Origin: Oscarella lobularis
Taxonomy: Eukaryota; Porifera; Homoscleromorpha; Homosclerophorida; Oscarellidae
NCBI RefSeq assembly: GCF_947507565.1
Contig: NC_089184.1
Span: forward strand, 310,001 to 374,000
Direction of reading: 5' to 3'
DNA length: 64,000 bases
Below, piece by piece: positions 41,228-51,072 of the stretch. Each line of letters starts with the position of its first letter. Position 1 is the first letter of the stretch. The notes below the pieces were generated by a model. The model searched no databases. It was not told where the DNA came from and was given only the letters and a program-made list of their open reading frames with translations. Made by a program: the position numbers and the translations under genes.

Positions 41228-41854
41228 ATGTCGGACAAAAAGGTTCGTCTCCTCTGCCTGCACGGATATCGCCAGAGCGATACGACATTTCGCGAAAAGA
41301 TAGGATCGTTTCGGAAGGGACTACGTAAGCTTATCGACCCCGTTTTCATATCGGCGCCCCATAAAATCGGCGACGAAGATCCGCCTCAATTTGGCTGGTG
41401 GTTTTCCTCTTTGGATAAAACCTATCGAGCTTCGGAGGAATCCGACGTCGATACGGGCTTTTCCGAGTCCATCGACGTCGTCAGGGAAACGCTGCAGCGT
41501 CGAGGGCCCTTCGACGGGGTGCTCGCCTTTAGTCAAGGCGCTTCGCTGCTATCCGTCATCTGTTCTATGCACGACAAAGAGCCGGAAAAATTCCCGTTTA
41601 AATTTGCTATTTTTATTTCCGGTTTCAAATCTCGCTCGCGCAGACACGCCCACTTCTACGATTCACTGATATCCTGTCCTTCATTGCACGTGTACGGCGA
41701 TACGGACGCCGTGATACCAAAAAAGTGGAGTGAAGAATTAGCCAAAGGCTTTGTGACTGCACAAACTCATTGCCACGTCGGTGGCCACTACTTACCAGCA
41801 ACTGCTTCCGATCGTTCAGTGTACTCAACTTTTATAAGTCAATTTATTAGCTGA
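41228..41854 (+). CDS. OVCA2: OVCA2/FSH1-type serine hydrolase
   Basis: Alpha/beta hydrolase of the FSH family; human OVCA2 cleaves long-chain alkyl esters. A single exon from MSDKKVRLLCLHGYRQ gives about 208 aa (human 227). LCLHGYRQS is the family's N-terminal oxyanion segment; the nucleophile elbow is AFSQGASL; the acid is in YGDTDAVIP; the histidine is in VGGHYLP. All three catalytic residues are present. The start at 41228 is preferred because it begins the conserved strand; an in-frame ATG at 41189 (MLYLYTG) would add an unconserved leader. Same direction as TenA-like copy 1 and LRRC49, with only 94 bp to the former's stop and 41 bp to the latter's start. Confidence 0.92.
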   Translation: MSDKKVRLLCLHGYRQSDTTFREKIGSFRKGLRKLIDPVFISAPHKIGDEDPPQFGWWFSSLDKTYRASEESDVDTGFSESIDVVRETLQRRGPFDGVLAFSQGASLLSVICSMHDKEPEKFPFKFAIFISGFKSRSRRHAHFYDSLISCPSLHVYGDTDAVIPKKWSEELAKGFVTAQTHCHVGGHYLPATASDRSVYSTFISQFIS

Positions 41855-41895
41855 ATTCGTGACTATTTAATTATGTATTCACGTGGTCACGTGCG

Positions 41896-44800
41896 ATGTC
41901 TACCACGTCACCTGCACGAGAATTCGATGGAGTGGTCGCCGTACCACATCGGCAAAGGTACTATACGGCCATATGTGATTGTTTTAGGACATTTACTCTA
42001 GATGGATCGGACGGGAGAGAGCAATACCAAAGCTCGAAGCCTCCCCGAAGCCATCGCTCTCCTACGCGTCGATCCCTCGCTCTAGCCGGTCCCCACGCTT
42101 ACGTGCAGCCTCGCCAGAGCGTCACCGGCATTCGATCGCTACCCATAGCCCCCCTCCAAGGCTCGGGCATGACGCCACGGGACAAGAGCGTCGAGCGACG
42201 CGACGCGAGCACGAAATCGCACGAAGAAGTCGATCCAAGGCAGCGACACCATGAGTTCATACAAAAAAGGCTGTCTTCTACGTCAACGTATACATCGAAT
42301 GCGTATTCGACCGGCAAAGGTTTTAAAAACATGGAGATGTGCCTATCTATTTTTCTAGACTTCTTTAGGTGATAAGGTCGTGTTTGCGGAGTCTCCTTCT
42401 GTTCCGGGAGTTCCGGTTGTCTATCGCTTGCCTGAGGATAAGCAAGAGAATCCTGAGATTTTGAATTTGAGCAGGTGCGGCGGTAGAAAATTTAAATTTG
42501 CTTTTTTTTGAGTCTCTTCCCTTTAGACGTCAGTTGAGTGTTTGTCCGATTTTGGAAGGGGAGATTCAGCTCAAATTGCTCAACTTTCAGCACAACATGA
42601 TAACTCGAATTCAGCATTTGAGTTGTTTGAGAAATTTAATCTTTTTGGATCTTTACGACAATCTAATCGAGGAAATTTCCGGCTTGAGTTCGTTGACGTC
42701 ACTTCGCATATTGTTGCTAGGAAAGAACAGGTTCAATATATCAAATAAATAAAAAGAAACTATTAATTCTCGATTCAGAATTTCAAAAATTTCAAATCTT
42801 GATAAACTCGTAAAACTCGACGTCCTAGATCTCCAAAGCAACAAGGTACACATGATATCTTTAACTTTAAACTCATTTATTTTATAGATTCGTTTTATTG
42901 AAAATCTCGTCCAACTACCTCTATTGCGAATAGTCGATTTATCCGGAAATCAAATCGCGTCCATGGAGAATCTCGCCGGTATGGACTCCTTAGAAGAATT
43001 AAATCTGAATCGAAACGTCATAACGGAAGTCGTAAGTCGCACGTGCCACTTCCTCTAGAGATAAAACGCTATGCACGCGTCTTTTAGTTTGATATCGATA
43101 CTCTTCCAAAAATTAAGAAATTATGCCTGGGTTCTAACCGAATTCAAACGTACGTTCGCAAACCTTTTTTTTGATTTTTTAAAATTATTGTATCATCAGT
43201 TTTGATGCGGTGCGTTGTTTATCTGGCGCTCCATCGACTCTCGTCGAATTGACCCTTGAACCGAATCCACTTTGCGAAGATCCGTCCTATAAGTTTCTAG
43301 TGCTCGAGAGCGTGCGTTCGCTGAAGCTCTTTGACGCGAAGAGAGTCACGGTAGGACAGCACGTGGATTTATTTATTTATTTATTTATTATTTCAAGGAT
43401 GACGAATACCGCGTGGCGTCGATTGTGCTCAAGAAAACCGAAGAGAAAAAGAGAGAAGAGGAACGTATGGACGCTCTCAAGGTAATTTATTAGAAAACGA
43501 ATTAATGTTTCAGACTTGCAGCGTTGGTATTTATATATTAGGAAAGACGACGAGTAGCTATAAGTAATGCCGAACGAAAATGGAAAGCGCAGCAGAGCCG
43601 CGGCGCTTTCTGGTCTAAACCTCGCCGACAGGAAAGACCAAACTCAGGAAAAGGCAGTCAAGGAAACAGGTAAAATATATAAACACAATCCAGACCAAGA
43701 CTTTAGACAAAACTCCGTCTAGTCGCCCTTCAAGCGCTTCAGGCCAACGTCCTCCTCGCCCCGTTACTCAACCGGCTTCTCGTAGCCAGTCCCAAATAGG
43801 AAACCGGTAGGTCTTTTTCTAGGAGGTTGAGGCGACGTTTTAGTGACTTTCTAGTGGCAGTGAGGGTTCTCTTTTTTATTTTACCGAGCTCGAAGGGAAT
43901 CGGCTTTCGTTCTATGGCATCGAGTCGCTTCAGGATTTGGAGAAGAATTGGGGCTCTCAAGCTGTTGCTGGAGTGACGACAATCGCTTTCAATTTCGTTT
44001 ATTTTGACGATATCGCGTCGAATTTGTATAAAATAAGGGCGAGGTTTCCTGGATTAGCGGTAAATATTTCATTACAAGTGTGCGTTTTTACAGGCAATTT
44101 TTTCTGGCTAGAATTTGGTTTTTCAGAATACGGGTCTGGAGAGTTTTCAGCAGCTGAATGCTCTAAATTGCCTTCGCCGACTCGAGAGCATAGTCATAGA
44201 ACCGGAAGGAAATCCCGTCGTGGAATTTCAACTTTGGAAATCGTATCTCCTCTTCCGTCTTTCTCATTTAGGCATAAGACAGATCAACGGCCAAGAGGTA
44301 GTACACATTTATCAATTTATCCTTATTACTGTGTTCTAAGGTAACGGCTAGTGAAGTCGTTAGCGCAGAGAAGCTCTTCGGAAATCTATCTCACATCAGC
44401 ACGGCTAAATTGCCTCAAAGTCGACTCCTATCTTTGCTAAACGACGCACGGTACTAAAACGGTGTTTTAAAGAAGAAACGGCACCGATTTGAACTCTGTA
44501 TACATAGACGAAAGCAAGTTTTGCACGCAGCATCGATTGACGGCGGAAACGACGCCAGTTCCAGGCGCTGGTCATTGATCAGCGCCGAACTGAAACGCAG
44601 GTAAGAATACAGTATAAATACACCTGTATTTGCTATTGATTCTCCTCAGTCACGGCCCATCAGTTGAAGCAATAGGAAAAGCGGGCCTACAGTATCACCA
44701 CTCAGAAACGTCGCAGAAGAAAACCCAGGTACGATATTAATTAAACAACAATCTTTATTGAATCTCCCCCCACCCCACCCCACCCCCAAGACATTCAACG

Positions 44801-44994
44801 AATATTCCGAATTAGCCGAAAAGGCAATAACCAAACTCAAATCCGATTCCCTACTAATCAACAAACTAAGACAACGCTTTGAACAACAATGGCCCCAAAT
44901 GGTCAAAAAGATGACCGATTCGGCGCTGAACGATATGAGAAGCTTACATGCATACATGCAACATAGTCTCAATAGCGTATCTACTATGCACTGA
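41896..44994 (+). CDS. LRRC49: Leucine-rich repeat protein LRRC49 (tubulin polyglutamylase complex subunit)
   Basis: In vertebrates LRRC49 belongs to the TTLL1 polyglutamylase complex that modifies axonemal and neuronal tubulin. The start MSTTSPAREFDGVVAV is followed by a low-complexity Ser/Arg/Pro region. LRRs follow from about 42500 (LKLLNFQHNMITRIQHLSCL, LIFLDLYDNLIEEISGLSSL, LVKLDVLDLQSNK, LRIVDLSGNQIASMENLAGM, LEELNLNRNVITEV, IKKLCLGSNRIQ). An LRR cap follows (TLEPNPLCEDPSYKFLVLE), then a charged helix (KKTEEKKREEERMDALKERR). The C-terminal domain (FYFTELEGNRLSFYGIESLQ, SLLFRL-type GNPVVEFQLW) and final helices end at 44994. About fifteen exons. Its last codons overlap the antisense SKA1 stop. 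Confidence 0.87.
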
Positions 44995-46038
44995 CTATTA
45001 TTATGTATCTATTGATTCCGCCTCTGCGCGATTCTTTGAGTCGTCCGCAATGACGTAACATCGTCAGAATCGACTTTCCGTTGCTATCCAATTTGAGTTT
45101 TTGCCCCATTTGACGAATGTCGTCGTCCGTGAAAAAGTGCTGGCCCGCCGTATCGTCGTTTTCCGCGTTTCGAAACGATTCGAAGCGTTTCATGGCCTGC
45201 GTGCCCAATTTCGATCTCGGCATCGACATGATTTTGTATTTCTCCTCGAGAATTCGATGCAATTCGTCGACGCCCGTATTCACCTGCTCATACGTCATTC
45301 TCTTCTTGATGTATCTAATAAGAGAGAATGAAAGTTTCCATGGAAACAGAAAATCTTACGTACGTTGGAATCAAGTCAAATTCGTTGATAGTCAGATACG
45401 GGATTTTTGGAATAGTTAACGATTTTTTAGACGTTTTTCTTTTCAATTCGACCACCGCCTCCTTGGCTTCGACACGAGAGGGAGGAGGCTTCGTTCGATG
45501 ATGTCGAGGTGGGCTACCAACGGGTATAGGCAGCCTGGTAATCGATCAATACATATACAGCGCTAATTAGTATTTAATTATTTACTTTGACGGTGTTGTG
45601 TAGACTTTTTGTTTGGGTTTGACTGGCTGCTGAAATCCGGGAAGATGAGTCGGTAGATGGGTGTTCATGTGAGATAATTGCGTTTCGAAGTCGTTCGTCA
45701 TCTCTACTAATGCCTAAGGGGTGAGGATAAGGGACCAGGTCTTCGATTAGTGCGCGTGGCTTACCGCGAGTTTTTTTAGAGATTCTTTGCGTCGAGCGTT
45801 TTGCGCCTCTAATTCGTCCAGGATCTGATGGTTTTCTGCGAGTTCGTCGGCTATTTGTCGCAATTCGTCGCGACATTCGGCGGAATCGGCTAGACGATTT
45901 TCCAAATGCGATCGTTTCTTTGTCTAACGCAAAGGTACGCCTACTTGCGCCTCGAAGAGCAATCAGTTGCTTGATTCGCTCGACTTTTGACGCAAAGTAC
46001 TCTTCCAAAAGTGTCAAATCTCCTTTCGTTTCTTCCAT
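44984..46038 (-). CDS. SKA1: Spindle and kinetochore-associated protein 1
   Basis: SKA complex subunit that couples kinetochores to microtubules. The start MEETKGDLTLLEEYFASKVE, then IKQLIALRG, matches the SKA1 N-terminal helix. Next is a coiled coil (ENRLADSAECRDELRQIADE, about 45770-45910), a linker exon with ETQLSHMNTHLPTHLPGF, then exon 45364-45534 (PYLTINEFDLIP) and the last exon 44984-45314. The latter holds the microtubule-binding winged-helix domain (YIKKRMTYEQVNTGVDEL, FFTDDDIRQMGQKLKLDSNG, LTMLRHCGRLKESRRGGINR). Exons 1 and 2 are in different frames. The only fit is a 25-nt GC-AG intron (GCAAGT...TTAG near 45925-45950), or an indel. An alternative start lies at 46082. It overlaps the LRRC49 end by 11 bp and is head-to-head with the INTS14 pseudogene. 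Confidence 0.82.
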
Positions 46039-46081
46039 GTCAAGCGTTGAGACGTCCCGGACATCACGTGAGTCTACGACC

Positions 46082-46941
46082 ATGCCGACCGTCTTTCTCC
46101 TCGACTGCTCGCTTTCCATGCTCCAAACAACGTCCGTCGACGACGCGGCGACGACACCTAGCCATCGAAGGCCTCCAAACGATCATCCGTCACATGGGCG
46201 CTCACTTCCAAATGGAATTCAGCGCTCTCCTCGCCTTCTCCTCATCCGTCGAGCCTCTCGTCTCGTGGACACGTGACTACACGTCCATCGAATCACGTCT
46301 CGCCGTTCCAATCGCCATGGGCGACCGAACCGACGTAGCGCGAGCAATCCAATTCGCAATCGACTACGTCGTCGCCGAATGGGGCACCGTATCGCCGCCA
46401 TGCCAAATCGTCGTCGTCGCCGATAGCCCATCGATCGACGCGGCTACGGCCGATTTCGCGATTCCTTTTCCATGCAAACTTCACGTTCTCCTTCTCGCTT
46501 CGCCGGACGAAGTCGAATCGATCGACAAAACGAGCGCGCGCCTGTGCAATCCGCTCGGTTCCCTATTCATTCATTGTCCCAATGGCGCGCTTAGTTTCCA
46601 GTCGAGCTCCGATATGTTTCGGCGTCTCGTCGACGCTCATTTCGTTCCGGCGAATTGTGTTGCGGCGCGCTCAAATCAAAAATCTGCCAATTTCCGAGTT
46701 CTCCGCCCCCCCCCCCCCCCCCCCCCGTGCATGTCTCGACATCTCGTACTCGAAATTAAAGTCAATGAGAAGTCGCTTGAGGCTTCGGTTACCGTGGAAA
46801 GCGGTCGAAAGTCAAATCCCTCTTCAGCGACGGAACGCACGGACTCGGAATTAAACAGGAGAGACCAGACAGCAGCGGTCTGATTGGATCAGAGAAAATC
46901 GACTATGGAAAGTCGCCATCATTTCGAATTTTGCTACACGG
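46082..46941 (+). pseudogene. INTS14P: Partial, frameshifted duplicate of INTS14
   Basis: About 95% identical to exon 1 of the intact INTS14 at 49403, starting at the same ATG (MPTVFLLDCSLSM). Lesions by comparison: an 8-bp deletion (about 46146) shifting the frame after residue 22; a 6-bp loss near 46650; a deletion of about 130 bp near 46685; replacement of a short stretch by a run of about 20 C; a 24-bp loss near 46752; and a small loss near 46830. Homology stops at about 46941, just before the end of exon 1, so exon 2 is missing. No intact product is possible. The rest of the frame remains open by chance because the copy is recent. Confidence 0.9.
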
Positions 46942-47105
46942 ATAGATAGTCCTATACTCTACTATCCGTGGTCAGTATGGAGAGTTTCCGTATACACGTG
47001 TATCGCGCGCAATCAACACATAATAACACAAGCACAGTCACAAGCACACACATACAATCAAAGTTACAGTCACAGAAATAGCGCGCGTTCGTTTTCATTC
47101 AATCC

Positions 47106-48060
47106 TCAGCGGGATGCCGGAGGGGGCGGCAATTTTGGCACAGGTGCAAGCTCCTCTCCACATGCAGACCTGAAGAAATTGAGCTCACTGATCATTCCAA
47201 TTCTGAATATCTGATTGGCAATGTCTCTATCATACCTAAGAAATACCGGTACATCTGATTGATACAAAGCACGCACATATTTTAGCTTTACTTATCAGTA
47301 TGATCATCAACAAAATCTTCCCACGACGTGCTGCCTGGAAGATTGCCTTCAATCCAAAACGAATAAACGTTTGTAGCTGAGATGTCTCCCTCCAGCTGCT
47401 TCCCAAGCCACTCCCACAACATATCGCACGGCAGCATGGCAATGATCATGTAGTAGGGCGGAAAATCGCGCAGAACGCTGTGACCGAAGTCCAAATAATT
47501 TTTTGCCGCCTCGCCGAGATCGATCCCTGCGGGACTATTTATATGCCAATCTTGGAACATGATGTCGGTATATTCTTTGTAGCTCTAATCGAATAGCCTG
47601 ACGTGCCCATTATTATTATTAGATGGCGAAGAAATTACTTCGGCTTTGAGACTCGCAAAGCATTCCAAATCCTTCAGTCCTTCCTTAGCAGCTTTCTGTT
47701 CAAGAATTCTCAAATTTTTCGTGCCTAAACAACAATCATATCATGCAGATTGAGCCTACTCTTCCTCCTCCTCTCCCCCAGCTCCCTGGCTTCCACTCAA
47801 CTGTGCCAACAATAGATGGCATCCTGTACTGTGTATCCTCCGTATTGGGTGGGATCAAGCAGCCCGGTCTTGATGCCTTGGATAAACTTCGTATCAAGAG
47901 CCAGGTTCGCCACGTCGATGTTGGCGTCAAAGAGCTCGTAGGCTAGTTCACCCCCTTTTCCGCCTTTTTTTGGCGCGCGGGCTCTTTTTTTCGCAAGTTT
48001 ATCAAAAACTTTATTTGATCGACGAGCAGTCCAATTTCTGACAGTTTTAGTGGCAGACAT
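47106..48060 (-). CDS. TenA/THI-4 (heme-oxygenase-fold) family protein, copy 2
   Basis: Inverted paralog of the gene at 40175. Four exons (47802-48060, 47639-47724, 47292-47584, 47106-47235) have exactly the same lengths as copy 1 (259, 86, 293 and 130 nt) and give 255 aa. Conserved stretches include NYLDFGHSVLRDFPPYYMII, AMLPCDMLWEWLG, FWIEGNLPGSTSWEDFVDDH and IANQIFRIGMISELNFF. The C-terminus differs (PPPPASR). The first exon is more basic (KKRARAPKKGGKGG) than copy 1. No damaging change is seen, so both copies are probably functional. The upstream region is homologous to that of copy 1 and to the truncated copy at 49036. Reaction unknown, as for copy 1. Confidence 0.7.
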
Positions 48061-48346
48061 CTTCAGACAGACCAGAAGCTCAGTCAGTCAGACAATGCAA
48101 GGCCTCCGGAATAACTGACATTTTATAGTCAGTAGAGGAAATGATCGGAGATCCGACGGAAAAAAGAGGTCAGAGGTTAAGTCAACTAGTCGAGTAATGA
48201 CGTATTGACGTCACGATGCCGTTTTTAGCTGTATAAAACCAACAAACAAGGCTTCTTTTTCCGCCCAGTCATGTGTGGGTCCTGTGGCCTGGAGCCCTTT
48301 CTCCCTGGGAGCTTGCGGCGGGTCCTTTTCCGCAGTTATCACAAAA

Positions 48347-48527
48347 AAAATACAACCGGCGCCAAGGCGTAAAAGGCTTCAGCATCGTGCGGCTTCGTGC
48401 CGGGCTCGTACGTTAGCGCACAATTAGAGCACAGTCGCTTAAAAATACAACCGGCGCCAAGGCTTCAGCATCGTGCGGCTTCGTGCCGGGCTCGTACGTT
48501 AGCGCACAATTAGAGCACAGTCGCTTG
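48347..48527. repeat. Tandem duplication of about 86-94 bp
   Basis: AAAATACAACCGGCGCCAAGG and the following GCTTCAGCATCGTGCGGCTT, through AGAGCACAGTCGCTT, occur at 48349-48440 and again at 48442-48525. The first copy has an extra CGTAAAAG-like insert. It lies in the left arm of the inverted repeat. The unit is not a multiple of three, so it breaks the cysteine-containing reading frame on the minus strand. Confidence 0.9.
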
Positions 48528-49035
48528 TCTTGTGATCGCCAACGGCTCCGCAGATCGTGCATGCCGACCCCTCCGGGGACAGCAGCACAAGCGACCTGAA
48601 AACCGATCAGCTTGTACGTCCGTTTCTCGCTGGTGCCAATTAAGGCGCGTTGTGGCAAAAATCTTGGCTCGAGAATACGAGAGCGGTGGCTTCTCCCGGG
48701 CCGTCGCATTATTCATCTAATAAGGCTGGTCGTTCGAATGGCGGAGAAATATCGTTTCGGCCGGATGGCTCAACTACGACTCGGACGCGTTCTTCCGTCA
48801 AAAAAACAGTGACGGAGCCACCGCAGTTTTCTTGGACAAGCCAATTACTAGACAGTGATCTTAATTTTCACGTCGTTCGTGCTGCTGTCTCCGGCGCACG
48901 ATCTGCCGCGGGAGCCGGCGGCGATCACAAGCTGGTTGAATTTTTGTGCGATAAGTGCGGAAACGTCGCAGCCGCTAACCCCCCCCCCCCCCCCAGGGAC
49001 AAACGGCCCTAGGCCACAGTAGGACTCGCGCGTGA

Positions 49036-49150
49036 CTGGGCGGGAAATGAAGCATTGTCTGTTGATTTTCTAAAGCTAAAACTAGATCGATTGTCTGAGC
49101 TTCTGGTCTGAAGATGTCTGCCACTAGAGCTGTCAGAAAATTGGATAGCC
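49036..49150 (+). pseudogene. Truncated 5' end of a third TenA-like copy
   Basis: The promoter-proximal motif CTTCTGGTCTGAAG and the ATG at 49114 with MSATRAVRK are the same as the starts of copies 1 and 2. Homology then stops and the frame runs into unrelated sequence ending near 49292. It cannot encode the family fold. It marks the breakpoint next to the intact INTS14 gene. Confidence 0.75.
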
Positions 49151-49402
49151 TCGAGTCTCCAGACCCTCTCCAGCGCGCGTTACAGGGGCTGGCGCTGGAC
49201 GAGAGGTCTGGATTCACTCTGTACAAAACCGTCTGTACGGGTACTAATCTTCGAATCGACACCAGAACGGTTGCTCGATCGCTGATTCGCTAAGTGAGTT
49301 ATGACGCAGACCCTCTTCAGCGCCAGATTTAATCTTTAATCTTTTCTCTAGTATACGGGAGCTCTCCACACTTAATCAACGAGCAGAGAGTCCCGTACAA
49401 CC

Positions 49403-51039
49403 ATGCCGACCGTCTTTCTCCTCGACTGCTCGCTTTCCATGCTCCAAACGACGTCCGTCGACGACGCGGCATACCAGCGACGACACCTAGCCATCGAAGG
49501 CCTCCAAACGATCATCCGTCACATGGGCGCTCACTTCCAAATGGAATTCAGCGCTCTCCTCGCCTTCTCCTCATCCGTCGAGCCTCTCATCTCGTGGACA
49601 CGTGACTACACGTCCATCGAATCACGCCTCGCCGTTCCAATCGCCATGGGCGACCGAACCGACGTAGCGCGAGCAATCCAATTCGCAATCGACTACGTCG
49701 TCGCCGAATGGGGCACCGTATCGCCGCCATGCCAAATCGTCGTCGTCACCGATAGCCCATCGATCGACGCGGCTACGGCCGATTTCGCGATTCCTTTTCC
49801 ATGCAAACTTCACGTTCTCCTTCTCGCTTCGCCGGACGAAGTCGAATCGATCGATAAAACGAGCGCGCGCCTTTGCAATCCGCTCGGTTCCCTATTCATT
49901 CATTGTCCCAATGGCGCGCTTAGTTTCCAGTCGAGCTCCGATATGTTTCGGCGTCTCGTCGACGCTCATTTCGTTCCGTTTTCCGGCGAATTGTGTTGCG
50001 GCGCGCTCAAATCAAAAATCTGCCTAATTCCCCCGCCAATTAAATTTCGACCCGGCACGTGGCGAGATCAGTACTCATGCGCGATTTCTTCAAACAAGGA
50101 CACCGACGAATTTCCTCAAAAAATAGAAATTTGCGGTTTTTTGCCAATTTCCGAGTTTTCCGGCCCCCCATGCATGTCGCGACATCTCGTACTCGACGAT
50201 CCGTCATTGGCTCAACGAATTAAAGTCGACGAGAAGCCGCTCGAGACTACGGTTGCCATGGAAAGCGGTCGAAAGTCAAATCCCTCTTCGGCGAACGTGG
50301 GCGGAACGCGCGGACTCGGAATTAAACAGGAGAGACCGGACAGCAGCGGTCTGATTGGATCGGAGAAAATCGACTATGGAAAGTCGCCATCGTTTCGAAT
50401 TTTGCTACACGGTAGTCTAAAAGTCGAAAATATGGCAGCATTGGCAAAACTAGGGTAAGAAGAAATAAATATTTATATTATATGAGAGGGGGACGTCTAG
50501 TTTTTTCTCCTAATCCCCCCCCCCCCCCCCCCCCCAGAGAGGGTTGGTTTGGCGTTTTGTATTCGGCAGCGGATACGCGAAAGAAAGCGAATTTGATGCT
50601 GAGCGTTTTCCCGCCCAATGCAACAATCTCGTGGCTGGGCGATTTAAATCAATTGGGTTGTATTTCCGCTGAGCCGACAGTGGCGACGGCGACGGCGAAA
50701 CCGTTTCCCGTGCAAGAAGAATATTGTCTCAGCTATCACGCGGATCCCGGCGTCACGTGGATTCGGCAACAGGTGCTGCAATTGGACGTGCAGAAAGTGC
50801 TAAGGTACGCGCGAAAGCTTCCCGACAAACAGCAGGCGTTTTTCAAGGACGTCAACAAGTTGAGACGCTCGGCTTTGAGCTACGGCTTCTCCGACTTGTT
50901 GACGTCGATAGGGAATCAACTTAGGCAAGATGCCGAGTCGATTCGGCATAGTCACGCCGCCGAATCGGCTCTGTTGATTCACGTGGCGAAACAACTTAAA
51001 ACGAATCGCGATCCCGCGTGCGAAATAGGCCCGCCTTGA
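49403..51039 (+). CDS. INTS14: Integrator complex subunit 14 (VWA9)
   Basis: Integrator cleaves nascent snRNA and paused RNA polymerase II transcripts; INTS14 forms a module with INTS10 and INTS13. Two exons (49403-50454, 50538-51039) give 517 aa, essentially the human length (518). An N-terminal von Willebrand A domain starts MPTVFLLDCSLSM with the DxSxS MIDAS signature; YQRRHLAIEGLQTIIRHMGA follows. Then PPCMSRHLVL, a Ser/Gly-rich linker, and FRILLHGSLKVENMAALAKL just before the intron. Exon 2 has GWFGVLYSAADTRKKANLML, then LQLDVQKVLRYARKLPDKQQ and an alpha-helical C-terminus. The intron ends in a tract of about 20 C before AG. The stop lies 33 bp from that of the NCKX gene. Confidence 0.95.
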
Positions 51040-51072
51040 TTAATTAATTAATTCTATTGTTTAATCGAATAA

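Larger units (their letters stand above)
48061..49150. repeat. Large imperfect inverted repeat flanking a short centre
   Basis: The minus-strand reading from about 48625 down to 48035 matches the plus-strand reading from about 48855 up to 49150. Shared blocks in order: GTGCTGCTGT, GCACGATCTGC, GCGATCACAAG, TTTTTGTGxxATAACTGCGG-like, AGGCCACAG, GACTGGGCGG, CTTCTGGTCTG, GAAGATGTCTGCCACTA. The left arm continues into intact TenA-like copy 2; the right arm breaks off about 25 bp into the TenA-like coding sequence. Both arms carry, in the TenA direction, a short open reading segment with a CDxCG zinc-knuckle-like motif (FCDNCGKGPAA and FLCDKCGNVAA). No gene model can be fixed there. The right arm includes a run of about 16 C at 48979. 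Confidence 0.75.

Noticed and set aside
45987-46883. 298-codon frame as a functional second INTS14
   Set aside because: The real start codon lies in another frame because of the 8-bp deletion. The upstream part of this frame is antisense SKA1, and the copy lacks exon 2 and several internal blocks.
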